A DNA stretch of 64,000 nt from NCBI RefSeq assembly GCF_009498035.1, contig NZ_CP034550.1, forward strand, positions 1,116,001 through 1,180,000, read 5' to 3'. This DNA is from Saccharothrix syringae. GTDB lineage: Bacteria > Actinomycetota > Actinomycetes > Mycobacteriales > Pseudonocardiaceae. Of this stretch, positions 51,012 through 58,943 are shown piece by piece. The position numbers were made by a program, and so were the translations under genes. The first letter of the stretch is position 1. The number at the start of each line of letters is the position of its first letter. A model generated the notes under the pieces. That model saw only the letters and a list, made by a program, of their open reading frames with translations, was not told the DNA's origin and did no database searches.

Positions 51012-53296
51012 GGTCGGACCTCCTCACGGTCGAGGTGGGCGAGCAGCGCGGTGGCGGTCGCGGTCGGCCCGCGGCGGGCCCGCGCCCACTCGCCCAGGTA
51101 GAAGCGCAGCGCGGAGCGGTCGCCGGTGGTCGCCACGACGTCGGCCAGCAGCGCGCCGAGCGGCTCCCGCTGCGAGGGGTCGCGCTCGGCGGTCTTCACC
51201 CACCGGTGAATGACGTCGAACGTCTCAGGCATGAAGTACTGGGCTTCCAGGGCCCGCGCGACGAGCGCGACGACGGCCTCCCAACGGGTGAGCCGTCGCG
51301 ACCCGACGGCGACCCGAGGGGTGGGTGCCGCGGCGTGCCGGTCGAGCTCGGCGGCCCACAGCAGCCCGGGCCACGGCTCGACGCCGCCCTCCGGGGTGGC
51401 CTCCAGGAACACGGTCAGCTGCAGCACGCAGTGCAGGGCCGTGGTCCGCAGACCGACCTTGACCGACCAGCTCCACTGCAGCAGCGCGCCCAGCACGAGG
51501 TCCAGCCGATCGGGGTCCAGGGCCAGGTTCGTGACGCAGTCGGCGACCGCGATCACCATGCGCGGCGAGGCGGTGTCGGCGGCCCTGCGCAGCCGCTTCA
51601 GCACCTGCTCCGCCGTCATCACCGGCAGGGCACCGAGGGCGTCCACGGCGGCGACCCGCGTGCCGGAGGCCGTCTTGCCGCGCAGCCAGCGGTCGATCAT
51701 GCGGACGATCAGCGGTTGGAGCTCGGGCTGCAGGGCGGGCAGCCGCAACGCGCCGATCACGGCCTGCCGCTCCCAGTACTTGTTCTCGCCCGCCCACGGC
51801 TCGATCACGTGTCGCCGGGCGTGCTCGAACTCGGACAGGCTCAGCAGGCCGACGGCGACGCCCGCCCGGATGCGCACCTGCCGGTCGGGCGAGCTGCCCA
51901 GTTCGCGCAGCCACCTCCGCACCACGCGGTGCGCCTCGGTGTACTCGCGCCATACGTGCTCCAGGACCTGGCGCGTCCGGTGCGGGTCGCGGTAGCGGAC
52001 CACTTCCAGGGTCAGGCTGCCGAACTCGCCGTCCTCGACCGCGGAGGTCAGCTCGGCCTCCACGCGCTCCACCAACTCCAGCGTCCGCACCGCGAACAGC
52101 GCGCGGGTGCGGGCGTTGGCGTCCGGCACCTCCGCGGCCTGGATGAGCTCGGCCAACACCGTGGCCGCCTCGGCCACGGTGGCCAGTGGCATGCCGTCGA
52201 ACACGGCGAGCGCGATGGCGAACGCCCGGTGATCGTGGTCGGGCAGGCCGCGGAACCACTCGCGCAGCGCCGTCTCGGCGTTGCGGGCGTAGCGCCGGCG
52301 CACTTCCTCGACATCGCGCTCGCCCCGCACCACCAGGCAGAGGCCGCGGCCCAGGTCGGCCAGGTCGCGTGCGCGCAGGCTGCGGCCGGCGACCTCTTCC
52401 ACCAGGTCGGCGCACTCGGGGAACTCGGCCAGGTCGCGCTCGGGCTCGCCCAGGTCGCGCAGTCCCACCCGGAAGTGGCTGAGCACCAGCGCCAGGTCGT
52501 CGGTCCGCGGCGCGCCGTCCACCAGGTACGCGGCAGGCTCCCGGTTCCGCAGTGGCGTGTCCGTGCCGACCAGCACCACCATCCGCGCCCCCGCGTCGGC
52601 GAGCCTGCGCGCCCACAGGTCGAGCGCGAACTCGGTGAGGCCCGCCGCCTGGTCGTACTCCAGGGACTCCAGCAGGTAGCCGTGATCGGCGACCAGGTCG
52701 ACCGGTGCGGTCGGCGAGCGCAGGTCGGTGTCCGGGCTCAGCTTGTCCACGCCGTCCGCGCACTCGACGCCGAGCAGGTTCAGCGCGGTGGCCGTGCGGC
52801 CCCACCCGGCCGGCGCGCGCAGCAGCACCAGCCGCCGTTCACGCAACCGTTGCCGCAGGTCGCGGTAGTTGGCGGGGGCGACGAACGCGGCCAGCACCGA
52901 GTTGAGCGTCTCCGGTGGGATGGGGCCGGTCGGCACGGTGCGGCGGTGGACCTCGCCCGCCCGCGGGCGGCCCGCGTCCACCAGGCCGATGGTGTTGGCC
53001 ACGAACACGTTGCCGATGCCGGCGCCGCGCTCGCCCAGCAGCGCCGCGACCGCGTCCTCCATCGCGCGGTTGTCCCGGTGCAGCTTGCGCGCATTGGCCG
53101 GGTCTGCCGCGTTGGCCTTGGGATTCGGCGCGTCGGGGTCCGCGTCGGGGTGCTCCGGACCGGTCTGCGGCTGTTCCCCGGCAGCCTGCCCACCCGCCTC
53201 CGGCTCCTCGGCGGGCTGCGCTCCGGCGGGCTGCTCGGTCCCGGGCTGCCCGGTCCCGGGCGGTTCCGGCGGCTCTGCCTGCCGCCCGTCGCTCAC
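51008..53296 (-). CDS. P-loop NTPase with helical-repeat C-terminus
   Basis: 762 aa from GTG 53296. A Pro/Gly/Glu-rich N-terminal tail (about 75 residues) precedes VLLRAPAGWGRTATALNLLG near residue 150, a P-loop in which the usual GK-T/S is replaced by GR-T, so ATP hydrolysis may be weak. ARMVVLVGTDTPL is a plausible Walker B strand. The C-terminal 450 residues are helical repeats of HEAT/ARM style (SPDRQVRIRAGVAVGLLSLS, TRVAAVDALGALPVM). STAND-like sensor layout. Overlaps both neighbours by 4 nt. Confidence 0.75.
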   Translation of the reverse strand: MSDGRQAEPPEPPGTGQPGTEQPAGAQPAEEPEAGGQAAGEQPQTGPEHPDADPDAPNPKANAADPANARKLHRDNRAMEDAVAALLGERGAGIGNVFVANTIGLVDAGRPRAGEVHRRTVPTGPIPPETLNSVLAAFVAPANYRDLRQRLRERRLVLLRAPAGWGRTATALNLLGVECADGVDKLSPDTDLRSPTAPVDLVADHGYLLESLEYDQAAGLTEFALDLWARRLADAGARMVVLVGTDTPLRNREPAAYLVDGAPRTDDLALVLSHFRVGLRDLGEPERDLAEFPECADLVEEVAGRSLRARDLADLGRGLCLVVRGERDVEEVRRRYARNAETALREWFRGLPDHDHRAFAIALAVFDGMPLATVAEAATVLAELIQAAEVPDANARTRALFAVRTLELVERVEAELTSAVEDGEFGSLTLEVVRYRDPHRTRQVLEHVWREYTEAHRVVRRWLRELGSSPDRQVRIRAGVAVGLLSLSEFEHARRHVIEPWAGENKYWERQAVIGALRLPALQPELQPLIVRMIDRWLRGKTASGTRVAAVDALGALPVMTAEQVLKRLRRAADTASPRMVIAVADCVTNLALDPDRLDLVLGALLQWSWSVKVGLRTTALHCVLQLTVFLEATPEGGVEPWPGLLWAAELDRHAAAPTPRVAVGSRRLTRWEAVVALVARALEAQYFMPETFDVIHRWVKTAERDPSQREPLGALLADVVATTGDRSALRFYLGEWARARRGPTATATALLAHLDREEVRP

Positions 53297-54006
53297 GACC
53301 GCTCGCCCAGCGTCGTGCGGGCGTCGACGTGGCCGATGCTGTCGACGGTGAACGCGTTGCCGTTCGCGTGGACGTGCACGACCTTCGCGGGAGGCGGTTC
53401 GACGGCGGGCGGCCGGTCGCCGGCGTACCCGGCGGGCACGGGCGGCTCGGCGTAGCCGGGGACCCGCACCCACACGACGCGGCCGTCGTCGACCAGCCGA
53501 CGGTAGGCCGACGGCTGGATGCCGCGATAGCCGTGCCGCACCACCGACTCGTGCACGGCGTCGGACACCGCCACGACGGATTGGGCCCGTTCGGCGGCTT
53601 TGAGCACCGCCTTCACGCCCGCGCCGTTGACCACGCGGAACGCGGTGGTCATGGCGTCACCCACCCAGCCGTGCGAGTCGCGCGCCACGAGCCCGAAGTG
53701 GACGCCGAAGCGCAGCCGCAGCCACCCGGGCGGCGGGACCGCGGCGTTGTGCCTGGCCAGCGCGTCGACCGCGACGTCCAGCAGCGGGTCGAGCACGGGC
53801 AGCACCTCGCAGTCGACCACGGCGAGCACGCCGTCGCCCAGGTCGTCCAGCCGGCACGCCCCACCGGGCAGCCCCGCCGCGTCCAGCCCCTCCCGGAGCA
53901 CCCGGTACAGCGCGTCGCGCAGCACCGCCTTCTCGGTGTCGACCCGGTCGCTGGACTTCTCCACGTCCACCACCAGGATCGATCGGCTCACTGGTTCGAG
54001 GCCCAC
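53293..54006 (-). CDS. Class III nucleotide-cyclase-like protein
   Basis: 237 aa from GTG 54006 with AGGAGG upstream. ILVVDVEKSSDR (metal-binding Asp 14) and DLGDGVLAVVD (Asp 58) are the metal-binding motifs of adenylate/guanylate cyclase homology domains. RLRFGVHFGLVARDSHGWVG and VNGAGVKAVLKAAE continue the fold. Substrate-specifying and transition-state residues were not checked, so the product (cAMP, cGMP, cCMP, cUMP or none) is unknown. In defence contexts (Pycsar) such enzymes make alarm nucleotides. Confidence 0.75.
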   Translation of the reverse strand: MGLEPVSRSILVVDVEKSSDRVDTEKAVLRDALYRVLREGLDAAGLPGGACRLDDLGDGVLAVVDCEVLPVLDPLLDVAVDALARHNAAVPPPGWLRLRFGVHFGLVARDSHGWVGDAMTTAFRVVNGAGVKAVLKAAERAQSVVAVSDAVHESVVRHGYRGIQPSAYRRLVDDGRVVWVRVPGYAEPPVPAGYAGDRPPAVEPPPAKVVHVHANGNAFTVDSIGHVDARTTLGERS

Positions 54007-54024
54007 GGCCCCCTCCTCGTCGGT

Positions 54025-54058
54025 TCGGTGTTCACGGCAGGTCGGTGTTCACGGCAGG
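54025..54058. repeat. 17-bp tandem duplication at the DA1-cyclase junction
   Basis: Two identical 17-bp units (54025-54041, 54042-54058). The first unit met by a minus-strand ribosome contains the DA1 gene stop, the second adds 17 bp to the intergenic gap and is out of frame. Confidence 0.9.
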
Positions 54059-54759
54059 CGGCCGCGCCGGCACAGCGCGTCGAGCACGGCGGTGATGCCG
54101 TGGACCACCACGGCACCGCGCACCAGGCGATAGCCCGCGCCGTACACCTCGTCCGGGTTGTCCAGCGCGGCCTGCCGCAGCTCGGCGGCGAACGCCGTCC
54201 GCCGCCGCTTGAGCCAGGCGCCGGAGAACAGTTCGCACACGCCCTCCTCCAGCCGGTGCGGCAGTGGGGGCGCACCGCGCTGGGCCAGCCACGCGTGGCC
54301 CATCTCGTGCGCGACGGTGGCGCCGAAATGGGTCCCGGTGAGACCTCGGGCGATCTCGATGCCGAGCACGTCGGTCACGGACGTGTCGATCCACGTGCGC
54401 TTGAGCGTGCGACCGAGGCACAGGCCCCGGCTACCGGTGACGAGCGCGTCGGGCTCGACCAGGGTGACCCGCACCCGCTGGTCGAGCCGGATGCCGAGCG
54501 CCGCCATCTCCGCGCGCACGGCGGGGATGTGCCGCCGGGCCTCGCCCGGGTCGTCCACGGCCTGGGCGGCGCAGGTCGGGCAACGGGTCGTGGTGGCGGT
54601 GAACGGCGACCAGCCGGGCTCGCCGCGGTGCCGCGGGCGGGCGCACAGCGCGCACGAGCCGTCCACCGGGTGCCGGGAGCAGGTCACCTCGCCGTGCATC
54701 GACCGGAGGTACCGGTCGACCGGGGGTGCTCCGCACACGGTGCAGGCGCGGTCCGTCAC
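54049..54759 (-). CDS. DA1-like zinc peptidase with N-terminal zinc-binding region
   Basis: 236 aa from GTG 54759, overlapping the kinase stop (GTGA). N-terminal Cys pairs CTVCG, C-ALC, CPTCA suggest a LIM-like zinc module. The C-terminal domain has VAHEMGHAWL (HExxH) and EEGVCELFSGAWL, the gluzincin core shared with plant DA1 and its bacterial relatives. DA1 peptidases cleave regulatory proteins and, in plants, are activated by ubiquitination. Its place among kinases and phosphatase suggests a signal-triggered protease; the substrate is unknown. Confidence 0.78.
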   Translation of the reverse strand: MTDRACTVCGAPPVDRYLRSMHGEVTCSRHPVDGSCALCARPRHRGEPGWSPFTATTTRCPTCAAQAVDDPGEARRHIPAVRAEMAALGIRLDQRVRVTLVEPDALVTGSRGLCLGRTLKRTWIDTSVTDVLGIEIARGLTGTHFGATVAHEMGHAWLAQRGAPPLPHRLEEGVCELFSGAWLKRRRTAFAAELRQAALDNPDEVYGAGYRLVRGAVVVHGITAVLDALCRRGRLP

Positions 54760-55730
54760 GTCACCGGCACCCAGCGGCCGGTGCCCGGGTGCCGCCGCCA
54801 CCCGGGCGTGCCGCTCGGCGCGGACGGGCACCCGACCGGGGCCACCTGCCGGGCCGCGGCCTCGGTCGTGCCGGTCAGCAGCGCGTCGAAGTAGTGCCCC
54901 CACTCGCGTGCGGTGGTGCGCGCGCCCGGGACGTGCCCCAGCGCGGCGCGCAGCAGCCGCGGCCCCTCACCGGGGAGCACGGCGTCGAGCCGGGCCGGGT
55001 CGCGGGCCACCGAGGCGAACGGGCCCGGGCTGAGGCAGCGCAGCACGAACAGGCCGAGCTTGTACCGGTCGCTGGCCTGGCTGAGCACGCTCTCCGGCGG
55101 TTCCCAGTCGGGTGCGTTGAGCTGCCGCACGACGGCCGCCGCGCCCTTGACCCGCACCGCGTCGCAGTCGACCAGCATCACGCACGGCCTGCCGTCGAGC
55201 CGGAACACCGCGTTCTTGGCGTTGAGATCGCCGAACACCAGGTCGTTGCGGTGCAGCAGGTGCACCGCGGAGGCCAGGTCCCGGCACACCAGCACGCGTT
55301 CGGCGAGGGAGGGCGCGGGCATGCCGAGGCGCACGGCCCGGGCGGGGTCGACGAACAGGTGCTGCACCTCGCGCAACGTGCGCACGGGCGTGCCGCTGGG
55401 CAGCACCCGGTCCGCGAAGTAGGCGTCCGGGATCAGCGGCAGCAGCACGCCGCGCACCACACCGCCCTCCTCCACCGCCCGCACGGGCCACGCGGCGCAG
55501 CGGTCCAGCCGCTGCCGGGTGGCCGGGTCCATCCGCAGGCGCCGCGCCACCACGCCGACCAGGCCGTGCGGCGGCTCGTGCCCCGGCTTGTACCGCTTGT
55601 AGACCAAGGGGCCGGGCACGTCGGGCAGCACCGCGTGCGGTGCGTGGTACACCCTCGCCTGCCCGCCGGCGCCGAGCAGCGGTCCCAGCGGCCCGACGGC
55701 GTCCGGACCGACGACGCCCCCGCCGTTCAC
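54756..55730 (-). CDS. Atypical protein kinase, copy 1
   Basis: 324 aa from GTG 55730. Kinase-like features: Gly-rich loop LGAGGQARVYHAP near residue 20, PGPLVYKRYK (catalytic Lys about 45), VFGDLNAKNAVFRLDG near 167 in place of HRDxKxxN, and VMLVDCDAV near 186 in place of DFG. YKLGLFVLRCLSPG is the alpha-F region. Close relative of the kinase at 58940-60358. It overlaps the phosphatase stop (GTGA), giving a writer-eraser pair. Cytosolic; targets unknown. Confidence 0.85.
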   Translation of the reverse strand: MNGGGVVGPDAVGPLGPLLGAGGQARVYHAPHAVLPDVPGPLVYKRYKPGHEPPHGLVGVVARRLRMDPATRQRLDRCAAWPVRAVEEGGVVRGVLLPLIPDAYFADRVLPSGTPVRTLREVQHLFVDPARAVRLGMPAPSLAERVLVCRDLASAVHLLHRNDLVFGDLNAKNAVFRLDGRPCVMLVDCDAVRVKGAAAVVRQLNAPDWEPPESVLSQASDRYKLGLFVLRCLSPGPFASVARDPARLDAVLPGEGPRLLRAALGHVPGARTTAREWGHYFDALLTGTTEAAARQVAPVGCPSAPSGTPGWRRHPGTGRWVPVT

Positions 55731-56722
55731 GACCCGCCCGGTTCGCCGATCGGCCAGAACGCCACAGCCGTGCGGTCGTCGTCGAAGCTCTTGCGCGCGA
55801 AGCCGACCTGCGCGGCGAACTCCAGCCCGGTCGGCGGCGGCGCCGACCACACCTCGGCCAGGTAGCGCCCCACGTCACCGTCGCCCGCGCCGAGCGGGTC
55901 GCCGACGCCGTCGGTCATCAGCACCAGCGCTTCACCGGGGCCGACCCGCGTGCGCACCGGGACCGGCTCGGTGGGCGGGGGCAGGGGCAGCGCCCGCACC
56001 GCCGACGACGCGAGCACCGCGTTCCCGTTCTTCACCGCTGTCCGCGGCTCCCAGCACCCGCCCGGGCGCAGCACCCACGCCGAGGTGTCGCCGACCGCCA
56101 CCAGGTGCGCCTCGTGCGCACCGCGCGCAGGCGCCAGGTCGATCACCGCGTACAGCACGGTGGTGGCCAGGTGGTCCGCGATCTCACGGGTCGACCGGGC
56201 GTGCGCGTCCGCTTCACCGAGGTCGCGCAGCAGGTCGCGTCCGCGCTGCTCGATCCGGTCGGCCACCGCCGCCAGCAGCCGTCCCCACGGGAAGCGCTCC
56301 GGCCCGACCGACGACAGCGCCGCGGCGAGGTTCGCCACGCCCCAACGAGCCGCGAGGACGGCGGCGCGGTGCGAGTGCCTGCCCGACGACACCCCGTCGG
56401 CCACCCCGATGACGAAGTAGCGGCCGTCGGTGGTGCGGCGGAAGGCGTACTCGTCCTGGCGCACGGTGCCGTAGGCCCGGTGGGACAGTCCCCGCACGCT
56501 CGCCGCCCGCACCTCGGCGAGCGTGCGCCGCCCCTCGCGCAGCGCGATCCCGTCCAGCACGGTGTCCCGCCGGTCCCAGCCGTCCGGGTCCGGCACGGGC
56601 ACGACCCGCGCGGCGGCGCGGCCGGGGTCGCCGACCAGGAACGGCTCGAACCGCCCGCGCCAGGTGGCTGCCGGCAGCGGTGCCCCGACCCCGGGGCCGG
56701 GCTCCTCGGTGGTGGCGTCCAT
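55727..56722 (-). CDS. PP2C-family Ser/Thr phosphatase
   Basis: 331 aa. ATG 56722 lies inside the vWA stop (TGATG). PP2C metal motifs are visible: IGVADGVSSGRHSHRAAV, VLMTDGVGDPLG and a C-terminal DDDRTAVAFWP. SHRAYGTVRQDEYAF is the opening N-terminal strand. The long N-terminal extension (about 85 residues, Pro/Arg-rich) is unusual. Likely the antagonist of the two operon kinases, making a TerY-P-like vWA/PP2C/kinase triad. Confidence 0.88.
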   Translation of the reverse strand: MDATTEEPGPGVGAPLPAATWRGRFEPFLVGDPGRAAARVVPVPDPDGWDRRDTVLDGIALREGRRTLAEVRAASVRGLSHRAYGTVRQDEYAFRRTTDGRYFVIGVADGVSSGRHSHRAAVLAARWGVANLAAALSSVGPERFPWGRLLAAVADRIEQRGRDLLRDLGEADAHARSTREIADHLATTVLYAVIDLAPARGAHEAHLVAVGDTSAWVLRPGGCWEPRTAVKNGNAVLASSAVRALPLPPPTEPVPVRTRVGPGEALVLMTDGVGDPLGAGDGDVGRYLAEVWSAPPPTGLEFAAQVGFARKSFDDDRTAVAFWPIGEPGGS

Positions 56723-57435
56723 CAGACGAAGTCGTCCGAGGAGTGGGCGGAGATGCCGGCCGGCAGGTCCTGCTTGTCCGGCAGGATGAGGCCCGAGCTG
56801 CCCTGGGCCATGCTGTGCCCGGAGGCGAGCATGCTGGAGATCAGGATCTCGGCGATCATCGCGATGGCGTCCGCCGGGTTCTGGCCCTGCTCCATCAGGT
56901 ACATCTGCATGGCCTTCGGCCCGGACGACGGGTGGACGAGTTGCGCCAGGACCTTCGGGTCGGCCTGGTCCACGCCGCAGGGCACCAGGTTGGGATAGGT
57001 CGGGAAGTCGTGGGTCAGGTCGCGCAGCGCGTCGCGCCAGACGTCCTCGCGGTCGGTCGGTTCGCCGTCGCTGATGAAGAACACGGCCGGGCGGTGCACC
57101 TGGAAGCCGTCGGCCTTGAGCTGCTTGACGTTGCTCTCGATCTCGTCGCGCAGCAGTCGGAACGCCGCCGCGTACGACGTGGCGCCGCGCACCGAGAGGG
57201 CGGGCAGGGTGACGTTCTCGTCGAGCAGGTCGCACAGGGGCAGGCGGACCTGCGCGTCGGTGCCGAAGTCGATCACGCCGAAGCGGACCTTGTCGGACAG
57301 GATCGGCGCGTCGGCGAGCGCGTCGACCACGGCGGGCATGATGTTGTTGGCCTGGGCGAGCTTGGCGCCGGACATCGACACCGAGACGTCGACGGCCAGG
57401 TAGAACGGCAGGAGCTTGGCGTTCTGGTTTTCCAC
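56722..57435 (-). CDS. vWA-domain protein, TerY-like
   Basis: 237 aa from GTG 57435, with GGGAGAA upstream. MIDAS motif AVDVSVSMSG (D16, S18, S20), VRGATSYAAAFRLL (metal-binding Thr) and HRPAVFFISDGEPTD. The C-terminal tail is helical with LASGHSMAQGSSG. TerY-family vWA proteins act as metal-dependent hubs next to PP2C and kinase genes, the TerY-P triad described by Anantharaman, Iyer and Aravind. Paralogue of the vWA gene at 44263. Confidence 0.87.
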   Translation of the reverse strand: MENQNAKLLPFYLAVDVSVSMSGAKLAQANNIMPAVVDALADAPILSDKVRFGVIDFGTDAQVRLPLCDLLDENVTLPALSVRGATSYAAAFRLLRDEIESNVKQLKADGFQVHRPAVFFISDGEPTDREDVWRDALRDLTHDFPTYPNLVPCGVDQADPKVLAQLVHPSSGPKAMQMYLMEQGQNPADAIAMIAEILISSMLASGHSMAQGSSGLILPDKQDLPAGISAHSSDDFV

Positions 57436-57449
57436 GTGCGGTTCTCCCG

Positions 57450-58943
57450 TCAGGGGTGGGGGATCGGGCCGGAGGTGCCGGGGCGGACGCCGTTCACGCC
57501 GGGGAGCGGCGTGAACGGGATCGGGGTCGTGTGGTCGGCGGTGCCGGTCGGGCCGAAGCCGCCGACGGGCTTGAAGGGCACGGTCATGTCGAAGCCGTTG
57601 GCCGCCGGGCGGGTGGTGGGCGCGGCGGCGGCCCGGCCGCCGTGCTGCCGGATCCACTGGTCGAGCTCCTGGTCGGTGCGCTGCTGCGCGAGCCGCGCCC
57701 AGACGTCGATGGCCTTCTTGGCCATCTCGAACTGCTTGTCGGCGACGAGCTGGGTGGTCCTGGCGTGCGCCCGGGTCTGCGCGTCCAGCTCCTGCCGCTG
57801 CATGGCGAGCTTCTGGTCGGCGCGGTCGACCGCCAGGTCCCGGTCGCGGTCGGCCCACAGCTTGTCGTCGGCGTCCGAGCCGTCGTCGGTGCGGCGCAGC
57901 ATCCGGTCGTAGAGGGTTTCGGGTCCGATGCCCGACAGCAGCTTGACGATGACCGGCAGCAGTTCGATGCACAGGAACAGCAGGAACAGCGCCAGGTGCG
58001 CCTGCCCGCCGCTGCCGCGGCCCTCGGTGATCCGGTCGAGCGCCTCAAGCCTGGCCAGCAGGCCCGTGTCGGAGGCGGTCGCGGTGCTGCCCCGCTTCTC
58101 CATCTCCTCCCGCTCGCCGCGCAGGCGTGCCAGGTCGGCCTGCACCTCGGGCAGCCGCTTGCGCGCGTTCTCGGTGTCGGTGGCCTTGCCGCTCTCCAGG
58201 CGCCCGCTCACCTTCGCGGTGGTCTCGTCCAGGGCCGCCCGGGCCCGGTCGCGCGTGGCCCTGGCCTCGTCCGCGGCCCGCTTCTTCTGCCGGTAGGACT
58301 CGCCGTCACCGGGCACGCCCGTGCCGCAGGTGCCGTCGTACTCGCACTGCGCGGAGGCCGCCGCGTCCTGGTAGGTCTTCTCCGCGGCGTCCAACTCGGC
58401 CTTGCGCGTCTTCACCTCGGGGTCGTCGGTGACGGACGTGGCGGCGCGGCCGGAGACGACGGCGAGCAGTTCCGCCTCGACGCCCTCCAGCTCCTTGATC
58501 CTGCCGTACGCCTCGTCGTACTTCTGCTGCTTCGCGGTCGTGGCCTCGGCCTGCATCACGACGAGCTCGCTGTTGATCTCCGGTTCGAAGATCCGCAGCA
58601 CCAGGGGCATCGAGATGATCGAGCCGATCACCAGGGCCAGCCCCACCCGCGGGAGGGCGGCCAGCAGGTTGAGCAGCAGGCCGTGGCCGCGCGTCATCGT
58701 GACGACGAGCATGCGGTCGAGGTTGAAGATGACCACGCCCCACAGCAGCCCGACGGCGACCGCCGCGGCGAGCGGCAGTTCGAGCACGGAGTGCAGGGCG
58801 AAGAACGCCGACACGGCGGCGACGCCGGCCGTGCTCAGCAGCACGCCGCCCATCGCGGCGTGCTTGTTCACGTCGCCCGGTGCCTTCTGGAGGATCGAGG
58901 TCCTGGCGCCGGACAGCCTGGCCAGCCACAGGGAGAAGCTCAT
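57450..58943 (-). CDS. DUF4407-like membrane protein with coiled coil
   Basis: 497 aa from ATG 58943, overlapping the kinase 2 stop (ATGA). Two N-terminal membrane helices (about 33-72), a third near 90-110 (RVGLALVIGSIISMPLVLRI), then a long charged coiled-coil segment with a CEYDGTCGTG insert, and a fourth helix (HLALFLLFLCIELLPVIVKL). Further helices and a Pro-rich tail follow. The layout matches the DUF4407 family, which is of unknown function. It would anchor the complex at the membrane. Confidence 0.8.
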   Translation of the reverse strand: MSFSLWLARLSGARTSILQKAPGDVNKHAAMGGVLLSTAGVAAVSAFFALHSVLELPLAAAVAVGLLWGVVIFNLDRMLVVTMTRGHGLLLNLLAALPRVGLALVIGSIISMPLVLRIFEPEINSELVVMQAEATTAKQQKYDEAYGRIKELEGVEAELLAVVSGRAATSVTDDPEVKTRKAELDAAEKTYQDAAASAQCEYDGTCGTGVPGDGESYRQKKRAADEARATRDRARAALDETTAKVSGRLESGKATDTENARKRLPEVQADLARLRGEREEMEKRGSTATASDTGLLARLEALDRITEGRGSGGQAHLALFLLFLCIELLPVIVKLLSGIGPETLYDRMLRRTDDGSDADDKLWADRDRDLAVDRADQKLAMQRQELDAQTRAHARTTQLVADKQFEMAKKAIDVWARLAQQRTDQELDQWIRQHGGRAAAAPTTRPAANGFDMTVPFKPVGGFGPTGTADHTTPIPFTPLPGVNGVRPGTSGPIPHP

